A stretch of DNA of 64,000 nt, from positions 1,722,730 through 1,786,729 of the forward strand of contig JABBOT010000035.1 of assembly GCA_016165875.1 (NCBI GenBank). The letters run 5' to 3'. Positions within the stretch are counted from its first letter, which is position 1, and each line of letters opens with the position of its first letter. The DNA comes from Acanthopleura granulata (lineage: Eukaryota > Mollusca > Polyplacophora > Chitonida > Chitonidae). Under the pieces are notes generated by a model. That model was not told the DNA's origin. It worked only from the letters and a program-made list of their open reading frames with translations, and made no database searches. The translations under genes were made by a program, and so were the position numbers. Shown in pieces: positions 23,825 through 33,676 of the stretch.

Positions 23825-24710
23825 GTAGATAATAACGTTGGCAAGACGATATATACCCAAAATTGTCAGGTAAAATCCAGTTTTATGTGCAGTCTGTAGA
23901 ACAGATATTTTGCGGAAATGCCAGAGCAACATCTGAAGTAGTCTGATATTCGATGAACAACTTGTATTAATTACTTAAGTAAGTCTATTTTTTGTGTTTT
24001 AGAATTCCACCCAACAATCAGGAAATGGCGGAAAAATCCAGCCCTTGCATGGCTGGTAAGATTAAAACTTCTGCCATTTCATTATGGTCAAAAACTATAA
24101 CGTTTTCAGTGGGCATTCCAAATCACTACTGAATTTCGTCGTGGCGGGAGTGAGTAGATACGGCCGTTTTTGCCGTGAACTGTTATTTGCCCAGATGACT
24201 CCTATCATGACACCGTGTCTCTGTAAGAAAACAACAGGTTTCCAGTACAGAGACCATCCTCATACCATGAGTCATAAACCAAGAGCCAGGAAAAAGTACC
24301 GATGTTAAAGACCTATTGTGGTGCGGCTGCTATATTAACCTCTTTATATGGTGTCAGGGAAGTGAAATATATATAACCCATGCATGTCCACTGTGCTTTG
24401 CTTCGTCCTGTTGTTACTTCATTGTTAAACATTATACTAATTACACTTTACTAAGGACATCTTGCCTCTTTCGAGTCTTTTCGTCCCGACATTTGTTGTT
24501 ACTGACGCAATTCACCGTTTCTGACGTCTAATTAACTTTATTCAGGGTTATATTTTTGGCCAAGAGATTAGATTCACGGGAATAATTCGCGCAGGAATAT
24601 GTGGATTCGCAAATCAAACACCTTTCATGCTTTAGTTTAATCAGCTTAATTTTGATACCCTAAATTTTGCCACAATATTATTCTATTAAATGTCCACATT
24701 ACCTTTTCAG
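23825..24710. other. Intron within unit 1 tail region
   Basis: Holds an exon-like segment at 24003-24055 flanked by AG and GTAAGA. Its phases do not join the neighbouring tail exons and unit 2 has no matching sequence, so it is not called. Nothing else is seen. Confidence 0.45.
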
Positions 24711-24766
24711 AGTCCGGAGTCCAGAGTATAACACTTCCACCACGATTACAGAGCATGATTCTACAG
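24711..24766 (+). CDS. Unit 1 cytoplasmic exon with tyrosine (SPEYNTS)
   Basis: A 56-bp exon after ACCTTTTCAG and before CTACAG|GTACTA, entering in phase 2 and leaving in phase 1. It encodes VRSPEYNTSTTITEHDST. The unit 2 counterpart (33241-33299) has one extra codon, reading SPEYKNTS. Loss of that Lys codon changes a YKNT (pYxN-type) site into YNTS. It joins the last exon at 25031 in frame. Confidence 0.65.
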
Positions 24767-25030
24767 GTACTACTATATGGTGATACAGTCATGACAATGT
24801 GCTTGCTGCGAGAACTGGATAAATTTATGCAACACTGATATACTTGTCAAAATTTGTGTGTTTCGTTCTATAAAGATTTCCTGCATAAATTGACTTGAAA
24901 AACGTCCGGGCTTAATTTGATAGGTGTACATTTTTTAGTCTGTCGTTAAGACTTTAGAAAAAATGTCCTAATTCGTCCCTGTGCTGGGCTCTACTCTGCA
25001 TCACATCTGCGTCATTGTTTCTGTTGTCAG
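24767..25030. other. Intron between unit 1 tail exons
   Basis: Clearly similar to the unit 2 intron at 33300-33593, for instance around GAACTGGATAAATTTATG versus AAACTGGACAAATGTATG. This confirms that the duplication included introns. Confidence 0.6.
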
Positions 25031-25113
25031 ACCAAGCCTATGAGAGACTGCGGACCAATCCAGAACCAATACCTGACACCAATCGTCGGTATGAAAACAC
25101 CAGATTGTCTTAA
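25031..25113 (+). CDS. Unit 1 terminal cytoplasmic exon, YERL...YENT
   Basis: Preceded by TTGTTGTCAG and ending at TAA (25111-25113). It enters in phase 1 and encodes a 26-residue end containing AYERLRTNP and RRYENTRLS. YERL fits the YxxPhi sorting/SH2 pattern. YENT fits pYxN, the known Grb2-type SH2 consensus. The two tyrosines are 17 residues apart, too far for an ITAM and with no second YxxL/I. The exon is intact and the same size as the unit 2 exon (83 bp). Whether it is still expressed is unclear because the ectodomain exons upstream are damaged. Confidence 0.7.
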
Positions 25114-26784
25114 ATGTCTGCCTGGTTGATTGTTAGAACGATAATGAATATACTCGGTTTGCCATCAAGTCATTGCATTCCATAAGAAAAAGCGAAAGCT
25201 TTGTTACATAGCCGGACTTCACACGTTGATACATGTAGTTACATGTGACATTACACACTTTTAATTAATTGTCGGGCTATTTGTTGTTTGTAACATTTCT
25301 GTTTCTTTAAGCCGCTGTGCCTTCTTTAATTCTCAATTTCTGTTTATTTTAATGGTTTTATTGTGTGTGAATTTTGAATATAGAATTACCCTTAGTGAAA
25401 ACTGTTTATTCTCCTCTCAGCTAAAAACAGGTGTCGTAAATATTGTTTTAGAGGATATATACATGTAGAGTATGATTGATAGAAGACAAATCCGATCATG
25501 CGCATACTCTTTTATAGACTCATGTTTGATCTTTATCTTAAAATAAATATCAACATAAATGATATTTTATATGTTATTGATTCCATTGCATGGTATTTTT
25601 GTGCTTTGCCCTATATACATATATTAGCTTCTGTACGTCAGTGATTTCCAAAACCCTTTTTTAATTGAATGTTTCGCGAGGCTAGACTGGTCATTGGGAA
25701 AGGAAATCGGCGTAAACCTGGCTTGAAAGAAAGGCCATCGCTAGGACCAGTTTTGAATCGAAAAAGATTGATTCTTTCGTCAGCATTCTGATTTAGTTTC
25801 CATTCTACCGTACCTTACTAAAACAGGAAAATTAGACGTTGGTAAACAAAATATTTCCGCCATTATATAGTCTTGGGTATGGGAGGTGGCTAAGTATCGT
25901 GGCTGACATTCGCGACCCCGCCGATGGCGCGGTTTTAGGAATAAAGACACTAATTAGATTTTGTATCAATGATTCAGGCACACAGAAAACGATGGGGGCG
26001 GGTAGTGATTGGTTGTACCTCTAACGTGTGTTGAAGTATTGCCAGGTAATTTTGCAGGTGGAAACCATGACAAATAATTTTGAAGAAAAGGCAATTATTT
26101 GTGGCTAAAATTAAACAGAGAAGAAATATTATCCAATGAGCAAGTTCCCTCTACACCCTGTTTGTATGGCGACATTATGCTAGTACCTGCATTCCAGCTG
26201 ACTTATTTATAAAAATGGTGATCAACCTATGATGATATTCGGATATTATGTAGGACAGGCATCTAGTCATTTGACAACATGTGTCATTTGAACAGCAATA
26301 ATGAGGTAACTCCGAGTTATGATGCCATTTTGCTCGGTATTTGGGTTTAATTCAAAATCATTATCAATACATGATACACTAACTTTACAGAGCAATATAT
26401 ATATATGCCCTGTGTTACAGTACAGCCAAAACAACAGATATGAAACCACGCAAAACAAGTAAAGCTAGAAATATACAAACTAGCATGAACAATGAGTGCA
26501 GCAATGGGAGGTGGTACTAGTTGAATATATTCAATTGTTTACTGGCACAAACTCCAGAACTAAGTTCTAAGAGCTTCTTTGAACAGAAGCTTGCGACAGT
26601 GACTGGGTCTGTTAGTGATTTCCGTGGTACATAATTAGGTTTGTACTAAATCTGGTGAATATGTTTTTGAACTGGGTAGGCTATGAATTGTCATTCAGTA
26701 GTTAAGAGAATCACAATTTTGGATATGGTTATGTATTTCACTGTTTCCTCTAGAAGAATGTTCTTCAAATCGTTTCCTTAAGCT
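25114..26784. other. Spacer between receptor units 1 and 2
   Basis: No exon or known repeat. No clear AATAAA-type signal was seen close to the unit 1 stop. There is no recognisable promoter for unit 2. Confidence 0.4.
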
Positions 26785-26937
26785 GAGAGAACAGCCCAGT
26801 CGACGAGGAGTGTGACAAATCACAGAAACACTTGAGTGGTGAGGTTCGGGAAGATCAGCAGGACTGACTCTGGAGTCTACACTATGATAGCTGGTAAGGA
26901 TAGGGAGTGAAGCGGACTGTCAGTCTGATGGTGTACT
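26785..26937 (+). pseudogene. Unit 2 exon A: Ig relic
   Basis: A partial, frame-broken copy of exon A. CAGTCGACGAGGAG, ACAAATCACAG and GATCAGCAGGACTGACTC match the minus exon at 961-1224 better than unit 1 exon A. The 5' half is gone. The F-G segment is scrambled (AGCTGGTAAGGATAGGGAG) but the donor GTACT|GTGAGTGTAC is identical to that of the minus exon. It is not usable as coding sequence. Confidence 0.65.
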
Positions 26938-27953
26938 GTGAGTGTACTTATGTATGCTGCGACGATCGGGTCCTAATCATTACTGATGTAGTTGAGAAAG
27001 GTTTTGGCGTCAATTGTAAGGAATCATAAAACCCACATTCAAAGAATGAGTAAAGTAATCAAGTGAGGTTAGCAATGAAAACTCTCTGTAGTTCTCAGAA
27101 CGAAGAATGGAATCTTTAAGGTTTCAGATTATATTTTCACTCATTATGACTGTTAGAATGAAGAATATACTTTTAATTGTTTGAACTGCAATGTAAACTC
27201 ATAGCAGCTATTAAAATAGAATTGTCTAATTAAGGGATTTCACACCTTCGTACATACTTAAAATTGTATAGACATTATATCTGTGATTTTCGTTTAGTAT
27301 ATTCTAGGAGTACATGTATATCCATAGAGTGAAACCTCCCAATTAGCTACGTGGCATAGTTTCTTAAATATGGTGCCGAATATAAGGCTATATCTCACCT
27401 GTTGAATGCCAGAGAAAAAACCCCTCAGAAAACAATGTTAAGAATCGTTTCTGAGTTTTAAAATGGTTCTCAATTTGTTTTACCCCTTACATGTATATTC
27501 ACTTAAAACAGTGAATTACGATATCTTTTATATAAAGCGTGTGTTATGGACTAAGAGACGTCTAGGTTAAACTCGTAGCAGGATTTGCAAACAGATAAAA
27601 ATCACAGATACAAAAACCTTGAAACTACTAAAGTGCAGTTATCTTTAACACAGAGCAAAATGTGGAGTTAAAAAACACCACTAACATGACTCATCGTCTA
27701 ATTTTAAAGTCAAATCTCGATTGTAACAATTTAAGTCTTAATTTTGTAGTAGATATCCATGGATGTATACTCTATATTAAGCGAAGGGTTCACATGGGTG
27801 GTCAGTGTGTTGGTTCTTTGGTACTTTGTGTTTAATGCGCGTGTGGCTGTCAGATGTATATTTCGACGCCTAGATTCATTTATTTACCCTGCAAAGCAGA
27901 AATTTTTGCTAAAATACATTTGAATGGTTTTTCTTCTGCAAAAATTTCCCAAG
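26938..27953. other. Intron A-B of unit 2; nothing seen
   Basis: No supported feature. Confidence 0.4.
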
Positions 27954-28232
27954 ATCCATCGTTTGTGTCTTCGGTTTTGGTATCAGGGGACCAGTTCACA
28001 GAAGGAAATCCACTACACCTAGAATAACGTACTGAAGCTGTGCCTCAAAATTACACCTACTCTGCCTGGAGTCGTACCATTGGAGACCGTCGTGTACCAC
28101 TGACAAGCCACATCTCTGGGAAATCCCTGTCCATCAGTCAGGTGACGTTCAGAGCTCAGAGTGTATACCTGTGTGGAGCCAGTAACGGGTTTGGAGGCGT
28201 TTAGGGGGGACAATTGGATGTAAAGGTTTGAG
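27954..28232 (+). pseudogene. Unit 2 exon B: Ig domain with three stops
   Basis: Acceptor ATTTCCCAAG, donor TTTGAG|GTAAGG, length 279 bp (93 codons), one continuous phase-1 frame but with in-frame TAA, TAG and TGA. The protein text is QFTEGNPLHLE, stop, RTEAVPQNYTYSAWSRTIGD, LSISQVTFRAQSVYLCGASN, GFGGV, stop, GQLDVKV, stop. Against unit 1 the TAG aligns with CAG and the TGA with CGA, both C-to-T changes. It is a pseudogenised counterpart of 21588-21879. Confidence 0.75.
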
Positions 28233-28789
28233 GTAAGGTGATAACTGTACACAACAGAGAATACACCTTCCGGTCCCTAATTTTAATTCAATTTCTTCTG
28301 CACTTTAATTAATTATGAGCGGGTCTAAAGATTCATCAAAGATTCGATGTGATTTGAAACGGATTTTTTTATGAATTACAAATCCACATTGTGAATACAG
28401 AATGCTTAACTGTTTGAGCAAAGGGAATAAATGCGTCGCAACCATTTCCTCATGAATAAAGGTTACGATAGTACTATGTAGATCATGGAGAGCTTTTGTG
28501 TTAAATTTGCCAGAGTTTAATAGGGTTTTATTCTAACTATTCATGTAGATGTTTAAGAAGTAACAACTTAAACGCCCCTTAGCACCGTGGCTTATCATGT
28601 TAAAAAATACAGTGATTTTAAATGCAAATTATGAGATGTAACTGGTCCAGAATAACGCAAAGTGCTGTGTTATCGTCACATTTAACATATGTGCACACAA
28701 AACATGCATTTCTGAGTACAATAAGCTACATGTACACTGATGCAGCATCGTACACGCATAAGTTATACCTGTCCATATTCTGTTCCCAG
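28233..28789. other. Intron B-C of unit 2; nothing seen
   Basis: Ends in a good acceptor tract (CATATTCTGTTCCCAG). No other feature. Confidence 0.45.
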
Positions 28790-29142
28790 CCCGACCACAG
28801 TATCCCAACCAAATCAACCAACAAGCAGCAGCCCTCGGTGAAAATATCAGACTGATGTTTAAGTTTGTGTTTACCCCGCCTATGTGAACATCACGTGGTA
28901 CAAAGTAACCAATGGTACAGCTGAAAGACTAGCTATCTCTAACACAATAGGGAGTAAATACAGGGGTAACGTGATGGAAGCTGAGCACGAATTTCTGTTT
29001 TACGACACCGAAGTTCTTCTTTCTGGTCACGTTTCGGAACTGGAAATGTCTGACGTTAATCGTGATGACTTTGGGAATTACATATTTATAGCTGAAATTG
29101 ACGTTAGATCTTCTGCGTTCAGTGGGTCCTTTAACCTAATTG
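28790..29142 (+). pseudogene. Unit 2 exon C: Ig domain, lost cysteines and donor
   Basis: Starts in phase 1 after TTCCCAG: ARPQYPNQINQQAAALGEN, then FKFVFTPPM and TGA. Shifting one base gives NITWYKVTNGTAERLAISN, then LEMSDVNRDDFGNYIFIAEI and FSGSFNLIG. Both disulfide cysteines are lost: the B-strand position is Phe (MFKF) and the F-strand is YIFI, where unit 1 keeps YKCV. The donor is destroyed, GGTAATG having become GGAAATG. The TGA and the frame offset are shared with unit 1, so that lesion may predate the duplication. Confidence 0.75.
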
Positions 29143-31124
29143 GAAATGTATTCTTAACGGTTTTACTGTAATATAGATTATTTCCCAACCTTGTATCACG
29201 CATAATTCTCCCCCCACCCCTATAAACCTGACCACCCATGTTGTTTAAATGAACAATTCTCATATTCAGGATGTCAGATAAATAAAGAAATAAACATGCC
29301 GGTACATAATTGCATTACCTTAGTCCCGTTTATAAAAACGTTGCATGCTCACGTAATATATTTTGAGCAAAGCGAAGTAATTACATCTGCATCATAACTG
29401 AAGCTGAAGTACATTCACATGGGCCTCGAGAGTCGTATTTGCGTAAAAGCACCTTTACCGGTTCAAATTTACAACCTTTGCCAAGTCAGTAGTTGACCAA
29501 ACATTACCAAGTTAATTACTTCAGATATGTTATGTACATGCACATGTAAAATGAATGACATAAAAACAAAAGAAAGACAACAAGACTTTTTCTTAATCCG
29601 TTCCTATTTCTGATAAAAGTATTGAACTTCCGTCAGTGGTCGATGGCTATCGTTATAAGTAAGGGAATAGGTTGCGTGAAATACGCGTCAAAACCTCCCT
29701 GAAATCGGTTCGCCGCCATGACAGTGGGGGGCAATGCAATACACATGTTGTTATGAAGTTCAGGTTTCTAATGTGGATGCTCTGCTCCTGTGCCGTTTTA
29801 GGATGTCCATGTCTGTCCAGTAGGGATTGAAACAAACAGTACTATGGACATGCATACATTTTAACTCTTGGAGTACTTTATTAATACCTGTACAGAAATG
29901 GTTTTCTTGAACACCTCTCTCGAAACTTTGTGGTAGAGAGGAACTGGAAATGGTCAGACAGCACTACTCAGGTGTCTGTAGATGCAAACACACTCAATAG
30001 GTCTATGTGAAAAACCTTAGCGATGACAAAGACACATCAGAAAGAATCACGCACGCACATGCAACAACCAAAACACACATCCACACGTGTTTTTTTTTGT
30101 CTACATTATTTGAAAGATATTACAGAAGTGTACCGATCTTGTAAGTCGAAGTCATATTAAACAGTGTGCATAGCATGTACCATAAATGAATATATAGGAC
30201 TATGGATATTTATAAACCTGTGTATTCCTGTGTCACAGGAAATATAAATCAAAACGCGCCCATTGATTTTGCTTTCGCCTTCAAGCTGCAATGGCGTTTT
30301 ATTTAAGTTACAATTTATCCAAATAACGGTAGATCTATATATGAAAAACATTGTTTCATAAAATACACATCGGCCTATTTGTATTGGCTTCAAGAATACT
30401 GAATTACGCTATAAGCGTTTCATTCTGGATGAATTAAGGGTTTCAGGACTCCTCTACATACCAGATGTCAATAATCTGTGATACAACCGGACATTTTTTC
30501 CAGTGTGCGCGCTCACTTTACGAACTATGTGGTGTTCAATTACTCCTGATTTTTTTTCCTGTAAATAACAGCGTTTGTTTCCCAGTATATGTTCTTTCTT
30601 CTCATCAGCAGGAAAGTCCTCAGATACCGGAGAATGAAAACTACACCCCATGTAGTTTAGTGTTTGAACCCAGTATCTTCGCGAGCCTATCGGGCCCTAC
30701 CTAAGCTGTTAGCGATAGCAAGTCGTCCGACATAGTGGACGTACTGCTTTGCTAGGCTGTACAGCGTGACCTTTATTGCATGCAGCCTATAGGGAACTCA
30801 TCAAACTCCTCCCCGCCTTTAACATAGCGGCCCAAAGTTATGTGTGCCTTTGCTCTTTCCTTTTTACACTTCTCGATGTAAAACGCCTTGGTAACCCACA
30901 AACACCTCAGGGTCTCAGCAGGAAACGTTGTGGTTTACTACAGTTTGGACACTTGTGTGAGGCTCGTTGATCTCCCATGGCATTTATGTCATAGACAAAC
31001 ATATGATGTAACTTCGAAGAAAACGTGTTAATTCATGGTTGATTAGAACTTACAACTTTTTTATAATACAGTTTCAAGTTGAAATATGGAGAAAACCAAA
31101 TCCCACAAAATCCCCGTGGTTTTT
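29143..31124. other. Intron C-D of unit 2; nothing seen
   Basis: About 1.3 kb longer than in unit 1. No repeat family known to me or shared within the window accounts for the extra length. A poly-T run lies at about 30091-30098. Confidence 0.4.
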
Positions 31125-31420
31125 GTCTTTGTCTGCCTTCTCTAACAACCGACCTTTGTGAAAACGGTATGGCCAACATAACGTGGGTTTCCTGTTTCAA
31201 TGGCGGTTCCACTCATACTTTTGATCTCCAGTACAAAAAGAGCGGTAGTAGTCGGGTTGTATTACCTGATGATAAACGAGACCCAATAAAGGGTATGCCT
31301 GTGAGCCAAGTGGGAGAGGGTCTAGAGGAGGGGACACAAGATAATTTCTTGGTTTACGATCTCAACAGGTGGAAGAAAAGTGATACGACAGTGACGAACT
31401 GTTACAAGTATATGCGATAA
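31125..31420 (+). pseudogene. Unit 2 exon D: FN3-like domain, open frame
   Basis: An open frame encodes a recognisable FN3-like module: CLPSLTTDLCENGMANITWV, SCFNGGSTHTFDLQYKKSGS, then VSQVGEGLEEGTQDNFLVYD and LNRWKKSDTTV. It keeps the B-strand ITW that unit 1 has lost, but the usual GTQYxF motif reads GTQDNF. The acceptor that opens unit 1 exon D is missing: the aligned bases are TTTTTGTCTTTG without AG. The nearest AG (ATACAG at 31066-31071) would enter in the wrong phase. So the domain is readable but probably not splice-competent. The 3' boundary is unclear; the frame ends at TAA (31418-31420). Confidence 0.6.
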
Positions 31421-31441
31421 AAATGTCATAGATAACGGGTA

Positions 31442-31600
31442 CATCAAAAACGGATTGTAGGTCTGCAATCAGCGGTAAATGTTGGTAAAAGTAACATAAC
31501 ACGGCAAGGAAAAGCTTTACCATCAAAAACGGATATTAGGTCTGTAATCAGTGGTAAGTGTTGGTAGAAAGTAAAATAACACGGCAAAGAAAAGCTTTAC
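31442..31600. repeat. Tandem duplication, 79/80-bp unit
   Basis: Two adjacent copies (31442-31520 and 31521-31600), both starting CATCAAAAACGGAT and ending AAAAGCTTTAC. They differ by a few substitutions and one base in length. The duplication lies in the intron between the FN3-like and membrane exons of unit 2. Confidence 0.9.
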
Positions 31601-31849
31601 CATCGCCAAATAATGTTCGTATTCCATGCCCTATTTATCGACTGGAATTTTTAATCTGGTCAATATGCCTTTCATAAGGATGTCATCTGCTTCTACTTGG
31701 AAAACTAATGTCAAGTCTTCTGCTTGTACTTCGAAAACCAGTCTCTGACAGGGTAAAGTCGACCAAAGACAAACGCGTTGGTCATTGTTTGCAACTAAAC
31801 GTTAAGGTGAATACTGAGACTGAATGATAAACATTTTTTGGAGTGATCC

Positions 31850-32136
31850 TCAATTACCCGGGACCTCCGTGGCTCAGTCTGTTAGCGCGCTATCGCAACA
31901 CAGTTAACGGAATCCGCCCACCAATGTGGTTGCTGTGAGTTCAAGTCGAGCTCATATTGGCTTCCTCTCCGGCCGTACGTGGTAAGGTCTGTCAGCAATC
32001 TGTGGATGGTCGTGGGTTTCCCCCAGAGTTCTGCCAAGTTTCCTCCCACTATAATGCTGGCCGCCGTCGTAAAAGTGAAATATTCTTGAGTACGGCGTAA
32101 AACACCAATGAAATAAATAAATCAATCAATTACCCG
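31850..32136 (+). mobile_element. SINE with 11-bp target-site duplication
   Basis: Full-length copy with A-box-like TGGCTCAGTCTGTTAGCG and B-box-like GAGTTCAAGTC. The body is 31861-32125, flanked by exact TCAATTACCCG repeats (31850-31860 and 32126-32136). It inserted into the intron upstream of the unit 2 membrane exon, after the two units had separated, since unit 1 lacks it. Confidence 0.92.
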
Positions 32137-32174
32137 TCATAACGAGTTCTAGGGTGATATGTGAACAGTTTCAG

Positions 32175-32306
32175 TGCCTGTCCAAGTCTCTTCAGTCTTA
32201 TCCTCAGCGGGAGCTATAGCAGGCGGTGTGAGGACAACTCTAGTGTTGGCCATAGCTGTGACCATCATGACCGTTCTTCTAAAGAGAAAACGACTTGAAA
32301 AATCAG
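32175..32306 (+). CDS. Unit 2 transmembrane exon
   Basis: A 132-bp exon between CAGTTTCAG and AATCAG|GTATGT, phase 1 at both ends. It encodes PVQVSSVLSSAGAIAGGV, a hydrophobic helix RTTLVLAIAVTIMTVLL and the basic stop-transfer sequence KRKRLEKS. This is a type I membrane anchor: ectodomain before, cytoplasm after. It splices in frame to the exon at 32503 and, with 33241 and 33594, gives an uninterrupted membrane-plus-tail segment of about 65 cytoplasmic residues. No counterpart is found in unit 1. Its integrity contrasts with the damaged Ig exons upstream, so either the gene died recently or this 3' end is used with other exons. Confidence 0.75.
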
Positions 32307-32502
32307 GTATGTTTGTACATTACTTAAGAAAAGTGATACCGTCCTTCCATCTTCAATTTTTTCATGAGTGCGTTATTTATTTTTACGTCTTCATAAACCT
32401 CACATTCCATCGGTAGTTTTGTACCCACGATTCTCACATTGTTCTTACATCTTTAGCAAACTCTGGCTTTCTAAAGAACAGTCTCAATCTTTCTGTTTTT
32501 AG

Positions 32503-32533
32503 GCAGAGACACAGCACAATCACAAGGTCAAAC
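32503..32533 (+). CDS. Unit 2 small cytoplasmic exon (GRDTAQSQGQ)
   Basis: Lies between CTGTTTTTAG and CAAAC|GTAGGT. It is 31 bp, phase 1 in and phase 2 out, the same as its unit 1 partner at 23794. It encodes GRDTAQSQGQ after the basic anchor and joins the exon at 33241 in frame. Confidence 0.65.
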
Positions 32534-33240
32534 GTAGGTTCTATCCCAAACATGGCAGATAGCTATGCGAGCTGAACAAAACAAGACTAACGACGAGTTC
32601 ACACTTATGACCAGTAATAGTGGCAACAAAATGCATATCTAAGTTCACCAGGTTAAAAGGTCTCAATCATACAACTTACATACTTGTCCCTTTAATTTGG
32701 GTAATGACACGTGCAAAACGTATAGCACACCGATAGTGTAATACGTTCTTAATTCTCCCATTTGTTTATGTTTCAGCGCGCGTCTATCAGACCCTAAACA
32801 ATCTTTCCCGGAGGTGCCCGTCTACGTCAGTTAGTAACAAGAAATGAGGAAATGCAAGACATGAATTACAAATGGAAAATATTTTATTATACAAAAATTG
32901 TAAAAGTAAAATTCATGCCTTTTCTCACCTGTGCATTCTGTATTGTTGTTTGTTAACTAGTCACATTATGTATTTTCCGAGGCTTTTGCTCTCCACGTAT
33001 AGAGAACAATGGGCAGTTGCTTGTCTTTAGTATTCTGGGTTACTGTTGGACAATAGCTCGTGCTCAGCACGTGCGCTTGTAATCATGGCAACTCTCACAT
33101 GGAAGAAATAACAAAACAGCCCAAAATATAACAGAAATCATAATTTAGTTGGTCTTATCATTGAACTGAAGTCCAGTTTGGTTTTTGCTACGCTCTAAAA
33201 TTACATTATTTTTTTCTAAATGTCCATGTTGCCGTTCCAG
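32534..33240. other. Intron in unit 2 tail; nothing seen
   Basis: Ends in a pyrimidine tract and GTTCCAG. No feature is supported inside. Confidence 0.45.
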
Positions 33241-33299
33241 AGTCTCGAGTCCCGAATATAAGAACACTTCCACCACGATTTCTGATCATGACTCCTCAG
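33241..33299 (+). CDS. Unit 2 cytoplasmic exon with YKNT motif
   Basis: A 59-bp exon, phase 2 in and phase 1 out, encoding VSSPEYKNTSTTISDHDSS. Acceptor GCCGTTCCAG, donor CCTCAG|GTACTT. YKNT fits the pYxN pattern recognised by Grb2-type SH2 domains, and the Ser/Thr-rich flank is typical of a regulated tail. The unit 1 version lacks the Lys codon. Confidence 0.7.
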
Positions 33300-33593
33300 G
33301 TACTTTGATAACATAATGCGCTTTGTGCGAAAACTGGACAAATGTATGAGACGTCAATATTAGAAATGAGAATTGCTGTATTTACCCAAACTTTCAGTAT
33401 TATTCTGAAAACTATAAGAATCTCCGAATGAAGTGAGTTCTTGTGTTAATTTTACAGGTTTAGTTTTTACTCTGTAGTTAAGATGTGCGAGCAAAAATTT
33501 AAATCTGTGTTGATCCCAGCTCTTCCTCTGGCAAACGTTAGACCATACAGAGTACCACTTTCCTCACTTCTGCTTCATTGCTTCTCTTGCCAG

Positions 33594-33676
33594 ATCGAGT
33601 CTATGAGATACTGCGGACGAATTCAACACCGATACTTGACACCAGTCGTCTCTATGAAGACACCAGAGTGCTTTAA
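33594..33676 (+). CDS. Unit 2 terminal cytoplasmic exon, YEIL...YEDT
   Basis: Acceptor CTTCTCTTGCCAG and stop TAA at 33674-33676; 83 bp. It encodes a tail with VYEILRTNS and RLYEDTRVL. YEIL fits YxxPhi. The second tyrosine has YEDT, so the Asn that makes a pYxN site in unit 1 (YENT) and at 62939 (YENV) is Asp here. Tyrosine spacing (17 residues) is the same as unit 1. Phases match the previous exon. Confidence 0.72.

Noticed and set aside
24003..24055. Exon-like segment between AG and GTAAGA in unit 1, reading IPPNNQEMAEKSSPCMA
   Set aside because: It enters in phase 2 but leaves in phase 1, so the next tail exon would lose its tyrosine frame. The flanking exons (23794, 24711) already join in phase, and unit 2 has no counterpart.
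25031..25113. ITAM or ITIM in the receptor tails
   Set aside because: The tyrosines are 17-19 residues apart and the second lacks Leu/Ile at +3, so it is not an ITAM. The -2 residue (Gln, Arg, Pro) does not fit the ITIM consensus.
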